Part shown: in pieces, positions 8,295-16,461 of the stretch | How positions within the stretch are numbered: the first letter of the stretch is position 1 | Layout: every line of letters begins with the position of its first letter | Source: Trinickia fusca | GTDB lineage: Bacteria; Pseudomonadota; Gammaproteobacteria; Burkholderiales; Burkholderiaceae | Reading direction: 5' to 3' | NCBI RefSeq assembly: GCF_003628145.1 | Contig: NZ_RBZV01000002.1 | Span: forward strand, 124,001-188,000 | Length of the DNA: 64,000 bases | Made by a program: the position numbers and the translations under genes | Notes under the pieces: model-generated | Database searches by the model: none | Told to the model about the DNA's origin: nothing | What the model saw: the letters and a program-made list of their open reading frames with translations, nothing else

Positions 8295-9617
8295 ATGACC
8301 GCTTCGACGGCACAAACACCCACGCCCACTGCCCACGCCCAGCGCCACGGCCTCACGGTCGTGCAAGGCGCGGCGCTCTATGTCGGCGCCGTGCTCGGCA
8401 CCGGTGTGATCGCGCTGCCCGCGCTGGCCGCGCAAATCGCGGGGCCGGCCTCGCTGCTCGCGTGGCTGGCGCTCGTCATCCTGTCGGCGCCGCTGGCAGG
8501 CACTTTCGCGGCGCTCGGCGCGCGCTACCCCGACGCGGGCGGCGTGGCCACCTACGTGCGCAACGCTTTCGGCCCGCGCGCCTCGGCCATCGTCGGTTGG
8601 TGCTTCTATTTCGCGATCCCGGCGGGCAACCCCGCGGCCGCCATGTTCGCGGGCGCCTACGTCGCGCAAGCGATCGGCGGCGGGACCCACACTGCTTTTC
8701 TGACAGGCGCAGCACTACTTGCGATCGTCACCGTGGCCAATGCGCTCGGTGTGACCGTCTCAGGCCGCGTACAAGTAGTGCTGTCGGCACTGCTCGTCGC
8801 GCTGCTGCTCGCCGCCGTCGCGAGCTCGGCACCGCATGCACACGCCGCGAACCTGCATCCCTTTGCCCCGCACGGTTGGTCTGCCATCGTGCCCGCCGCT
8901 GCGCTGCTCGTCTGGAGCTTCGCGGGCTGGGAAGCAATCACGCACCTGGCTGGCGAGTTCCGGCATCCGGCACGCGACCTGCCGCTTGCATCCGGCATCG
9001 CCGTGGTGGTCGTCGGCGCGCTCTATCTGGCGGTCGCGGCGGCAATCGTGCTCGTGTTGGGCCCAGCGGCAGGCAGCAGCAACGCGCCGCTTGCTGAACT
9101 GCTGGTGCTCGGCATCGGCGGCAAGATCCATGTGGTGGCCGCAGCGGCCGCACTGCTGCTGACGCTCGGCACGATGAACGCCTATTTCGCGGGCGCAGCC
9201 AAGCTCGGCGCCGCGCTCGCGCGTGACGGCGCTCTGCCGGCCTGGCTCGCGGCAGGCAGTCATGCCGGCGATGTCCCGCGCCGTAGCCTGGCCGCGATCT
9301 CGACGATGTCGGCTGTCGCGCTGGCCGCTGTCGCGCTGCTTGGCGTCGACGCCAAGCCCCTCGTGATGTTGACGACGGGCTCGTTCGTGACCGTCTACGC
9401 GCTCGGCACTGCCGCTGCGCTACGCCTGTTGCCGCGCGGGAGCATCGCGCATCGCTGCGCGCAATGTGCCATGGCCGCCGTCGCCGTACTCGCCATCGCG
9501 ACCGGTTGGTTCCTGCTGTGGCCGCTCGTGATGAGCGCCTGCGCACTGCTCTACTTGCACTTCAATTCGCACAGCAGCAAGCCACAGCCGCAAGTCGAGT
9601 CGCGCGATTGCGCGTAA
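8295..9617 (+). CDS. APC-superfamily amino-acid transporter, YjeH-like
   Basis: A 440-residue integral membrane protein with about 12 hydrophobic segments. The first helix carries VGAVLGTGVIALPALAAQIAG, the substrate-binding unwound-helix motif of APC transporters. LGARYPDAGGVATYVRNAFG follows, and SFAGWEAITHLAGEF falls at the place of the WCFVGLEAFAHLASEF segment I recall from E. coli YjeH, an exporter of methionine and branched-chain amino acids. Length and motif order fit YjeH better than the larger permeases. The ATG at 8295 is chosen because the 30 residues before it look non-coding. An 8-bp inverted repeat follows the stop (9617-9637). Confidence 0.85.
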   Translation: MTASTAQTPTPTAHAQRHGLTVVQGAALYVGAVLGTGVIALPALAAQIAGPASLLAWLALVILSAPLAGTFAALGARYPDAGGVATYVRNAFGPRASAIVGWCFYFAIPAGNPAAAMFAGAYVAQAIGGGTHTAFLTGAALLAIVTVANALGVTVSGRVQVVLSALLVALLLAAVASSAPHAHAANLHPFAPHGWSAIVPAAALLVWSFAGWEAITHLAGEFRHPARDLPLASGIAVVVVGALYLAVAAAIVLVLGPAAGSSNAPLAELLVLGIGGKIHVVAAAAALLLTLGTMNAYFAGAAKLGAALARDGALPAWLAAGSHAGDVPRRSLAAISTMSAVALAAVALLGVDAKPLVMLTTGSFVTVYALGTAAALRLLPRGSIAHRCAQCAMAAVAVLAIATGWFLLWPLVMSACALLYLHFNSHSSKPQPQVESRDCA

Positions 9618-9637
9618 GCGCCGAGCCGGTCGGCGCT
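9617..9637 (+). terminator. hairpin after the transporter gene
   Basis: Perfect 8-bp inverted repeat AGCGCCGA/TCGGCGCT with a 5-base loop, starting at the last base of the stop codon. There is no T-run, so it is a weak intrinsic terminator at best or a 3'-end stabilising stem. Confidence 0.4.
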
Positions 9638-9728
9638 CAGATATCGCTGATCGGTTCGTGCCCGACTCAACAACCTTGGCGACATGTGGCCCAAGATCTG
9701 GGGGCGGCGCTGAGCTGAGCGAGACTGA

Positions 9729-10343
9729 TTACGCGTAGCGCAGGAATTCGGCCAGTGGCTTGCGCGGCTTTTGCGGCCAATTGCCTTGCGCCGCGTAGCC
9801 TGCGGCGATCAGCATGACGGGCACTTCGTTGGCGGTCAGCCCAAACGCTTCCGACACCGCTTGTGGATCGAACCCGCTCATCGGCCCCGTGGCGAGCCCC
9901 ATCGCCTCCGCTGCAAGCATCAACGTCATCCCGGCCAGGCTTGCTGAACGAAACGCCTCGTCGCGTTGCAACTGCGCATTGCCCTCGTGCGATCCCGATG
10001 CCATGCCGACCCAGGTATCGAAGATATCCTGCGTGAGGATGCCTTGATCGACCGATGGCTTAAGCATCGTCGGCAGTTGACGATGGGCATTGAGCGTGCC
10101 GACCACGATGAAAGTCACCGCAGCATCGACGACCTTCTGCTGTCCGTACGCAGCAGCCTTGAGCCGTTCCTTGGCCTCGCGATCGCGCACCGCGATCAGC
10201 GTGCGGTTCTGAAAGTTGTAGGCGCTTGGCGCGAGCGAGGCAAGCCTTGCCAGCTCGTGAATTTGCTCGTCCGATATCGGGCGTGACGTGTCGAAGTGGT
10301 TGGCCGAGATGCGTTTTTCAATAGTGTCGTGAACGACTGACAT
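9729..10343 (-). CDS. nitroreductase-family FMN oxidoreductase
   Basis: A 204-residue protein of the NfsB-like nitroreductase fold. The N-terminus MSVVHDTIEKRISANHFD carries the FMN-contacting ...RIS..HFD region, and SAYNFQNRTLIAV is the conserved S-x-x-N-x-Q phosphate-binding motif. The ATG at 10341-10343 has AAGGAG upstream. Such enzymes use FMN and NAD(P)H to reduce nitro compounds, quinones or flavins. The gene is divergent from the LysR regulator at 10449 with a 105-bp shared promoter region, the usual layout of a LysR-controlled target. Confidence 0.88.
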   Translation of the reverse strand: MSVVHDTIEKRISANHFDTSRPISDEQIHELARLASLAPSAYNFQNRTLIAVRDREAKERLKAAAYGQQKVVDAAVTFIVVGTLNAHRQLPTMLKPSVDQGILTQDIFDTWVGMASGSHEGNAQLQRDEAFRSASLAGMTLMLAAEAMGLATGPMSGFDPQAVSEAFGLTANEVPVMLIAAGYAAQGNWPQKPRKPLAEFLRYA

Positions 10344-10448
10344 CGAATACTCCTTGGGTACGGGGCTAGGATGACGAAACGATGGACGCAATGTAGGATT
10401 TCCATCATGCAATGACCATATGCATCAACACATACTTCACTTGCAGAT

Positions 10449-11321
10449 ATGCAATACAAACTGACCGCGGGCGATCTCGAGGTCGTGCTGGCCTTGACGC
10501 GTGCCGGCACGCTGGCGCAGGCTGGCGAACGACTTGGCGTCGACGGCTCGACCGTCTTTCGCGCTTTGCAGCGCGTTGAAAAGGGGCTCGGCTTTCGCTT
10601 GTTCGAACGCTCTCGTACGGGCTTTCAAGCGCTCGAACTCGCGCAGGAGCTCGCCGCCCACGCCGAGCGCGTCGAATCGCAGCTCGAAGCGGCCCGCTCG
10701 GCGACGCAATCGCATCCTGGACAGGTATCGGGCACCGTGCGCATCACGACGACCGATACGATCCTGCACGGCGTCGTTGCGCCGGCGCTGAAGGCGTTGA
10801 AGCGCGCTCACCCGCTGTTGACCTATGAGCTGCAAGCGGGCAACGAGCTCGCGAGCCTCACGCGTCGCGATGCCGATATCGCCGTGCGTGCGACCAAGCG
10901 GCCGCCTGGTCATCTGCTCGGCAAGCAAGTCGGGCCGATTCGCTCGGCACTCTATGCGGCCAGGAAAGGCGGCCCCAAGACGTTCGACGCTCGTATCGCG
11001 CAAGCGTCAAGCTGGATCGCTCCGGACGATGCCCTGCCCGACCATCCTTCGGTCGTATGGCGCAAGAAGCACTTTCCGAAGGTGGCGCCGACTTATCGGG
11101 TGAACAGCATCACGAGCGTGGCGGAGCTCGTCGCGCAAGGTCTTGGGATCGGCGTGCTGCCGATGTTCCTCGGTGAGCGGCGCGGTGATCTCGTGCAGAT
11201 CACGGATGAGCTTGATGAGTGTCGTACCGAGCTATGGGTGCTCACGCATACCGAGACGCGTCATCTGCGACGGGTGGCGGCGGTGTATGCGCATCTGGTT
11301 GAGGCGATCGTGATGGAGTAG
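10449..11321 (+). CDS. LysR-family transcriptional regulator
   Basis: A 290-residue regulator. The N-terminal winged helix-turn-helix spans residues 1-60 (LAQAGERLGVDGSTVFRALQRVEKGLG, with ARAGTLAQ before it), and the periplasmic-binding-protein-like effector domain follows from about residue 90. Its start is divergent from the nitroreductase gene, so it probably controls that gene and itself. The stop lies only 6 bp from the convergent end of the tailocin locus, which puts the left border of the inserted region between 11322 and 11328. Confidence 0.9.
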   Translation: MQYKLTAGDLEVVLALTRAGTLAQAGERLGVDGSTVFRALQRVEKGLGFRLFERSRTGFQALELAQELAAHAERVESQLEAARSATQSHPGQVSGTVRITTTDTILHGVVAPALKALKRAHPLLTYELQAGNELASLTRRDADIAVRATKRPPGHLLGKQVGPIRSALYAARKGGPKTFDARIAQASSWIAPDDALPDHPSVVWRKKHFPKVAPTYRVNSITSVAELVAQGLGIGVLPMFLGERRGDLVQITDELDECRTELWVLTHTETRHLRRVAAVYAHLVEAIVME

Positions 11322-11327
11322 GCGCGA

Positions 11328-12044
11328 TCAGGCCTGGACGAGACCGGCGCTCGCGATGCCTTCCAGCGCCGTCACGATCTCGGCGATCGCGTGGTTTTCG
11401 ACATCGAATCCGCCCGGCCACGCCATCGCGTTGATGATGCGAAAGCCGTCCTGGACGAGCCAGATTACTTCGGCTTGCTCGTCATGCTGATATGGGCCTG
11501 CAGGTGGCCAACCGTACCAGAGGTCTTGCCGGTTGACCGTGCGTACCGCGCCTGCAAGTTCTTCACGGTAGACGTCCCAGTACGCCTGCGATGCGCATTT
11601 AGGCGCATCGAACGCATGCAACGTACCGATGCGCTCCTTCGGCAAGAACAGCGGCGTCAGCAGCGTGCGCTCTCCCCCGAGCGAGTGACCCTCGACGTTC
11701 ACGGCCACATCGGGTCCGATGTGGGATGACACCCACTGCCATAGCTCCTGCATGCCGCTGTACGCCCCTGCCGCGACGATACCGCCACGTGGCACGGACA
11801 CGGGCAGTAGGTACAGGTCGTCGAGCAGATCGACGTTGTCAGCCTCGCCAAAGCGCGTGCCACTAATCGACAAGTACGTGGCCCCGGCGGCATCGTGAGA
11901 GAGCACCGCTTGGTGCGAGGCGTCGCGATGCTGGCCGATGAACGTGAGCCCCAACGCGGCGAATGCTGCCTTCGCCTCGTCTTCGTCCGCGATATAGGCC
12001 GCCTCCGCGCGTTTGGCCGCTGCGTAAATCGCCGGCCAGTTCAC
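11328..12044 (-). CDS. lipase-like alpha/beta hydrolase, last gene of tailocin operon
   Basis: A 238-residue protein with the nucleophile elbow GHSLGGE near residue 120, typical of class-3 (fungal-type) lipases. An upstream YLSISGT strand supplies the oxyanion hole. No signal peptide is visible. The start codon overlaps the stop of the upstream lipoprotein gene (ATGA), so the two are coupled. Position at the end of the lysis cassette suggests a role in envelope damage or release, but it could also be a cargo gene acting with the lipoprotein. The activity is inferred from the motif only. Confidence 0.7.
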   Translation of the reverse strand: MNWPAIYAAAKRAEAAYIADEDEAKAAFAALGLTFIGQHRDASHQAVLSHDAAGATYLSISGTRFGEADNVDLLDDLYLLPVSVPRGGIVAAGAYSGMQELWQWVSSHIGPDVAVNVEGHSLGGERTLLTPLFLPKERIGTLHAFDAPKCASQAYWDVYREELAGAVRTVNRQDLWYGWPPAGPYQHDEQAEVIWLVQDGFRIINAMAWPGGFDVENHAIAEIVTALEGIASAGLVQA

Positions 12045-12514
12045 GGTGCGCTCGCAGGTGCCGGTACCCGTGCATTCGCCGTCGCGCTTGCGTGCGTAGC
12101 CGCGATTTGCTTCTCGATTACGCCCGCTGCACCGATTACCACCTCGATGCCTACGAGGCTAGCCTGAATCTCGGCCTGCGTCTGCGGTGGCATCGGGACA
12201 GTGGCGAGCACCGTGCCGAGCGCTGGCAGCGCTTGCTGCGCGAGGCCTTCCACATTGGTGGCCGTGATCGTCGCACCAGCCGTACAGGCAGCTGCAACGG
12301 GCTTTTGCGCTTGCGTAAGCAATGCAGCCGCCTTCTGTGCGGCCGGCACATCGGTCATCGATGCGTCGAGCGCAATCAACTGTGCCATCGCAGCCTCGAT
12401 CGGAGGGCACGCGATTTGTAGCGTTTGTTGCGGTGTCATCGCGGGCGACGAGGCACAACCCGGCAACATCGCGAGCAAGGCTACGCCTGCCGCGCAAGGC
12501 AGCATCTTTTTCAT
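12041..12514 (-). CDS. predicted lipoprotein in lysis cassette
   Basis: A 157-residue protein starting MKKMLPCAAGVALLAMLPGC. This is a lipoprotein signal with lipobox L-P-G-C, so the mature protein would begin at Cys20 and be membrane-anchored. The rest is Ala/Thr-rich and probably helical, with no recognised domain. It lies between the two-helix membrane protein and the lipase-like gene, overlapping the latter by 4 bp. Candidate roles are an outer-membrane spanin subunit (it is longer than most and has no clear inner-membrane partner) or an immunity-like partner of the lipase. Neither is shown by sequence. Confidence 0.65.
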   Translation of the reverse strand: MKKMLPCAAGVALLAMLPGCASSPAMTPQQTLQIACPPIEAAMAQLIALDASMTDVPAAQKAAALLTQAQKPVAAACTAGATITATNVEGLAQQALPALGTVLATVPMPPQTQAEIQASLVGIEVVIGAAGVIEKQIAATHASATANARVPAPASAP

Positions 12515-12570
12515 TTGGATTCCTTGTTTATTGATGTGCCGCACGACTCGCGGCGAGGTGACTGGACGAC

Positions 12571-12888
12571 TTAATGCTCGAGGGCGGACGATGGGGTAGC
12601 CGCCTCGCTTTGGTTAACGGTCATCGCATCAGCAGGCGCGACGGCACCGACCAATAGACCAGCGCTCATGCGCGACCCGTTCAACGCATCGATGCCCGAC
12701 TGCGCCGAGTGAAAACCGCCGAGCGCTGCGATCGCGCTCATGATGATCGTGACGAGCCCGGCAAGTTGCGCGATGAACTCGGACACGTCGGTTTTACCGC
12801 GATAGGCAAAGTATCCCCAGATCGCCAGAACCGAGATCAACAACGCAATCAGCCCCATGTAGATGGCAAGTTTTTGTTTGACGGTCAT
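12571..12888 (-). CDS. two-helix membrane protein, candidate holin
   Basis: A 105-residue protein with two hydrophobic helices, at about 8-28 (AIYMGLIALLISVLAIWGYF) and about 38-58 (AQLAGLVTIIMSAIAALGGF), separated by a short charged turn. A polar C-terminal tail follows. Size, topology and its place 8 bp after the endolysin gene fit a class II holin that forms inner-membrane lesions to let the endolysin out. It lacks a recognisable family signature, so the call rests on topology and context. Confidence 0.6.
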   Translation of the reverse strand: MTVKQKLAIYMGLIALLISVLAIWGYFAYRGKTDVSEFIAQLAGLVTIIMSAIAALGGFHSAQSGIDALNGSRMSAGLLVGAVAPADAMTVNQSEAATPSSALEH

Positions 12889-12896
12889 TCAATTTC

Positions 12897-13388
12897 CTAT
12901 CGAGGGGTAGCTGAATCGCTGCCAGCCGCATCGGGAACATCGAGTGCATCGAGGCCGTGCGTTCCAATGATCGATGCGATCTTCGCCGCGTATTGCGGAT
13001 CGGTTGCATAGCCGGCCTTGGCGATCGCCTCGGCGAAGGCGGCTCCGCTCGTGCAAGCAAATGCGGGCTGATAGCGTGGATTCTCGAGCAGGAACGACGC
13101 GTGGTCCGTGATGCTGCCAAGCCAGTCGCCGTACTTGCGCCAGTTTGCAGGCACCATCACCCATTGGCCGCCGAGGTATTCGCGCGTGGGCATCGCCAGC
13201 ACAGGGCCGTGCCATGACGCGTCGGCCTTCACGCCGAACAGGTTGAAGCCCTCGACAGCGAGACGAGAGGTGCCCCAGCCAGACTCGAGCGCACCTTCGG
13301 CGACCACGAATGACGCTGGAATACGCGTGTTTTCTGCCGATGCACGTGCAGCTGGGGCAAGACTGGCGATGAAGTCTTGTGGACTCAA
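12897..13388 (-). CDS. glucosaminidase-type endolysin
   Basis: A 163-residue peptidoglycan hydrolase of the FlgJ/GH73 (mannosyl-glycoprotein endo-beta-N-acetylglucosaminidase) type. AEGALESGWGTSRLA near residue 35 carries the catalytic Glu, and FNLFGVKA follows as in FlgJ. The Tyr/Trp-rich segment NWRKYGDWLGSITDHASFL is also conserved in the family. No signal peptide is visible, so it needs a holin. The start is a TTG at 13386-13388 with GGAG upstream, placed just after the stop of the 87-residue protein gene. It degrades the cell wall for release of tail particles. Confidence 0.85.
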   Translation of the reverse strand: MSPQDFIASLAPAARASAENTRIPASFVVAEGALESGWGTSRLAVEGFNLFGVKADASWHGPVLAMPTREYLGGQWVMVPANWRKYGDWLGSITDHASFLLENPRYQPAFACTSGAAFAEAIAKAGYATDPQYAAKIASIIGTHGLDALDVPDAAGSDSATPR

Positions 13389-13391
13389 ATA

Positions 13392-13655
13392 TCACTCCAT
13401 GAAGAATTTACGGATCGGCTCGAACCAGCTGTGCTCGCCGCCCGAGCCTTTCCAGGCGAGGTACAGCAGTACGACTAGCACCGCTTTACGAATCAACCCG
13501 AATGCACCTTCTCCGACGTCGCGATAGAAATCGTTGCGCATGTACTGCCGCAGCGATGCGGCGAAGTAGCGCGACAGTTCGTCGACGTGCTCTTGCTTCA
13601 GGTTGAGGCGTTGCAGCACCTCGCGCGGAATCTCCGGCATCTGATCGTCTTGCAT
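13392..13655 (-). CDS. small single-helix membrane protein of the lysis region
   Basis: An 87-residue protein with a charged amphipathic N-terminal half and one hydrophobic helix near residues 54-70 (GLIRKAVLVVLLYLAWKG). First gene of the lysis cassette, after the strong terminator at 13672-13695, and 3 bp before the endolysin start. It could be a pinholin- or antiholin-like protein. No family was recognised and the role is open. Confidence 0.6.
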   Translation of the reverse strand: MQDDQMPEIPREVLQRLNLKQEHVDELSRYFAASLRQYMRNDFYRDVGEGAFGLIRKAVLVVLLYLAWKGSGGEHSWFEPIRKFFME

Positions 13656-13671
13656 GGGTCCTCCGGAGGTT

Positions 13672-13695
13672 AAAAAAAAGCCGCCCGAAGGCGGC
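13672..13695 (-). terminator. strong intrinsic terminator between fibre and lysis genes
   Basis: On the minus strand a perfect 6-bp GC stem (GCCGCC/GGCGGC, loop CGAA on the plus strand) is followed by eight U residues (plus-strand A-run 13672-13679). It sits just after the second fibre-assembly gene (stop at 13716) and before the lysis cassette. Transcription from the tail genes would stop here unless antiterminated, or the lysis genes have their own promoter. Confidence 0.8.
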
Positions 13696-13715
13696 CGCTT
13701 GGTCGACGTCCCGTA

Positions 13716-14207
13716 TTACTGCGGGTTCACCCAGGCGATGGCCTGAGCTGCCGGGATCGTCGTGGCGCTGTTGACTTGATAGGTCAACGTAACAAGCTGC
13801 GATTGGCATTTGTTGAGCCACGTCACGAACGATGCGACGACGGCCTGCGCTTGCGCCTGCGTGTGTTGCTTGAACGACCACGTGCCGGCCGACTCGCACC
13901 AGAGCAAACCGCCTGATGCGCAATTTGCAACCGTGTTTTGGTTAGTCTGATCCGTCAGCATGCTTGGATAGGCGTACGCTGCCCCAAGTGCGCTGGATGA
14001 GAATCCGCTCGTGACCGCGGCCGAGCATGCTGAACTAAGCAGGGCCGCTTGGCTCTGCTGTGCTTGAGGAAGCGTGAGGGATGGGGCGGGCGTGTTCCCC
14101 GCATTGACCCACGCCTGATACGCTTGGTAATCGCGATTTGCCGGATCAGCCGGGATGAAACTCCCGTCGTCGCGCTGGATCGAACCAGTCGTCATTAGCT
14201 TGTACAT
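13716..14207 (-). CDS. tail fibre assembly protein, second cassette
   Basis: A 163-residue protein that pairs with the tail fibre gene just upstream (10-bp gap). Its C-terminal 100 residues align closely with those of the assembly protein at 15902 (shared segments include GGLLWCES, QHTQAQAQAVV and a final IAWVNP). Its N-terminal 60 residues are different and end in the TLPQAQQSQ linker. The C-terminal domain is the DUF4376-type region found in tail-fibre assembly chaperones, which help the fibre C-terminus trimerise. The differing N-terminus presumably matches the differing fibre tip. Confidence 0.75.
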   Translation of the reverse strand: MYKLMTTGSIQRDDGSFIPADPANRDYQAYQAWVNAGNTPAPSLTLPQAQQSQAALLSSACSAAVTSGFSSSALGAAYAYPSMLTDQTNQNTVANCASGGLLWCESAGTWSFKQHTQAQAQAVVASFVTWLNKCQSQLVTLTYQVNSATTIPAAQAIAWVNPQ

Positions 14208-14217
14208 GTCGTCTCCC

Positions 14218-15846
14218 TTAGAGTTCGCAGTCGGCTGTCACGTGCGCGTACATTTGGTAAGTCGCCGTGAGTGCCCCGGTCGCATAGGCCATTCCATTCG
14301 ATATAACCACACGGGACGTAGAACAGTCCGCGACCGCTAACGGCGCCCGGTAGGTGTTCGACTGAGTCAGATTCGGGGTGTTGGGCAAATCCGGGCACCA
14401 GATGTTGATCGTCGGAACAACTCGCTTGTTGACCTTGAAGGTAAAGGTTGCTGCGCCATAGCCCATCGTGGAGGCGCTCGTCGTGGTGGCCAGTTGGGGG
14501 AGTGTGATGGACACGGCATTTGTCATACCTGACGAAGTGCTACCCGGAGTGGCCCCATTCGTATATGTCGTTTCGTAGAACCGCTGGCAAAGCGCGAGTT
14601 CTTGCTGGGTCGCGCGACGATCGAAATCCGTCGCCACCGGGCCAACCTCAAGTTGCACCCCCGTGATGTAAACGCTGTCATCGGCCCCGGCCGTTCCCGC
14701 CGGGGTGTACTCAAAAATCACGGCAAGTTGTGTCGTAAGCGCCGGAATTGGCAGCGCCAGACTGAATCGTTGCCAACCAATGGAAAGTTGTGGGCTGGAC
14801 TGGCCGGCCGATGCGCCGTTCGTCCATGTGTTACAGGCGCCAGACGGCTGATCCGTGCCCTGCCCCGACCACACGTTCGCGTTGAACGATGCGCCCCCCG
14901 AATAATTTGCCCCTGCCTTCGCCCAAAACGACAACGTGCAGGTTTTGCCTTGCACGGGGATACTGGCTGAAGATTCAAGCGCCTGAAGCATTCCGAGAAA
15001 GCCCGTCGACGTGGCACCGCTGTTACGCCCGAGCTTTGCGGCGTAAGTAAAGCCTGGAAGCACTGCAGGGACCTGCGCAAGAATCCCCTGCGCACTGTAT
15101 TGCTGGTACCCAGCCCACCGGTCGACCGACCCATACCCCCAGGCGGTAGAGACAAGCGAGTAAGTGCTACCACGCTGTGCTATATCCATTCCCCCGTTAA
15201 TGAGAATGTTCTTGTTGCGAAGTGCATTCGTGACGAATGCAGTCGTCGCCAGCTTCGTGCTGTTGTCGAACTGCGCCGCCGTGACGCCGTACGACCCGGC
15301 AGCCAACTGACTCGCCCCGCCGCTACATTCGATCAGCACATATGCGCCAGCCCCGGAATTCAACGTCGGGTTCCAATACACGAGTGCATTGCCCTTGGCC
15401 ACCATCTCACCGCCTTGCAGCGGTGCATGCGCCGAGCCCACCAGCGGATAAGCCGTACCCGTGGCATTCAACGTCGACGCACCGGTATTGGAATTCGCCA
15501 CTTCAACCCAGAACGGCGCCCAAGGCACCGGGGCCGCAAGCGCCGGCGAGAATGCGACGACATACGCGTTCGTTGTGCCCGTATCTACGCCAACATTTAC
15601 GACGCTCTGCTGCATTAGCAACTTGATTGCCGTGATGACCTGGTTATAGGCATTCTTACTTGGCGACAGCCCCGCCGTTTTCACGACGTTGAGCAGCTCG
15701 AGCATGACCATGTTCATGTAGTCAGCCGACAGGATCGTCGCCGCCTGCCCAGTCCCGGGGTTTCCATTCGTAAAGTACCCTGGCGTGCCAGCGGCGGCAG
15801 GCATCGGCATCGACGCGACGCAAGTCGGATCGTCATATTGATACAT
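14218..15846 (-). CDS. tail fibre protein, second cassette
   Basis: A 542-residue receptor-binding fibre. Residues 1 to about 208 are a near copy of the first fibre (starts MYQYDDPTCVA; shares TGQAATILSADYMN, APLQGGE and KLATTAFV). From about residue 210 the sequences differ completely. Here the C-terminal part begins NKNILINGGMDIAQRG, a motif typical of phage fibre and carbohydrate-binding tips, and then holds a beta-rich jelly-roll-like region (about 235-420) and a distal domain. The shared part should attach to the baseplate and the variable part should bind a distinct surface glycan. Followed by its assembly gene. Confidence 0.85.
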   Translation of the reverse strand: MYQYDDPTCVASMPMPAAAGTPGYFTNGNPGTGQAATILSADYMNMVMLELLNVVKTAGLSPSKNAYNQVITAIKLLMQQSVVNVGVDTGTTNAYVVAFSPALAAPVPWAPFWVEVANSNTGASTLNATGTAYPLVGSAHAPLQGGEMVAKGNALVYWNPTLNSGAGAYVLIECSGGASQLAAGSYGVTAAQFDNSTKLATTAFVTNALRNKNILINGGMDIAQRGSTYSLVSTAWGYGSVDRWAGYQQYSAQGILAQVPAVLPGFTYAAKLGRNSGATSTGFLGMLQALESSASIPVQGKTCTLSFWAKAGANYSGGASFNANVWSGQGTDQPSGACNTWTNGASAGQSSPQLSIGWQRFSLALPIPALTTQLAVIFEYTPAGTAGADDSVYITGVQLEVGPVATDFDRRATQQELALCQRFYETTYTNGATPGSTSSGMTNAVSITLPQLATTTSASTMGYGAATFTFKVNKRVVPTINIWCPDLPNTPNLTQSNTYRAPLAVADCSTSRVVISNGMAYATGALTATYQMYAHVTADCEL

Positions 15847-15901
15847 TCGTACCTCGATGTGTGATTTCGATAACGTTGTGGTGCATCAATCCGCAAAAGA
15901 A

Positions 15902-16459
15902 TTACGGATTGACCCAGGCGATCGCTTCGACGGCATCGACCGATGTCGCCGTATTAACCTTCGTCGTCAATGCAATCAGCTGGGATTGGCAGTGGTTGAG
16001 CCAGGAGGCAAAACTGGTGACTACCGCTTGCGCCTGCGCTTGAGTGTGCTGGCGAAAAGCCCACGCACCGTTCGACTCGCACCAGAGCAACCCGCCCGAC
16101 GGGCAATCGGCGACGGTGTTCTGGTTCGCTTGGTCAGTAACTGTGCTCGGATAGATATAGGCCGAGCCGAGTGCGTTCGAGGTGAAGCCCGAAATGATTG
16201 CGTTGGCGCAGGCTTGCGTAAGCTCGACTGTTTGCGTCGATTGCGCGGTGGCGAGTAGCTGGGCGGCGGTCGGCGGAGGAACCTGTGCGAGCGCGCCGCT
16301 TGCAACATACCACTGGCCCGGTTCGCTGACGCAGGTTTGCCATTGGGCTTGAGTAATCTCGATTACGTTGGTAACGCTTGCCGGAATAGGGCTATCAATA
16401 TTGTCGTAGAATGCCGTGATGTTTCCGTTGATGTCGTAGACTGCTAATTTTTTTCCCAT
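15902..16459 (-). CDS. tail fibre assembly protein, first cassette
   Basis: A 185-residue protein starting MGKKLAVYDINGNITAFYD at 16457-16459, with GGGAG upstream. The frame is open for 15 more residues, but those overlap the fibre gene and look non-coding. The N-terminal part resembles the Tfa/gpU-type fibre assembly chaperone (ITQAQWQTCVSEPGQWYV). The C-terminal 100 residues match the assembly protein at 13716. It begins 2 bp after the fibre stop, so it is coupled to that fibre. Confidence 0.78.
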   Translation of the reverse strand: MGKKLAVYDINGNITAFYDNIDSPIPASVTNVIEITQAQWQTCVSEPGQWYVASGALAQVPPPTAAQLLATAQSTQTVELTQACANAIISGFTSNALGSAYIYPSTVTDQANQNTVADCPSGGLLWCESNGAWAFRQHTQAQAQAVVTSFASWLNHCQSQLIALTTKVNTATSVDAVEAIAWVNP

Positions 16460-16461
16460 TT

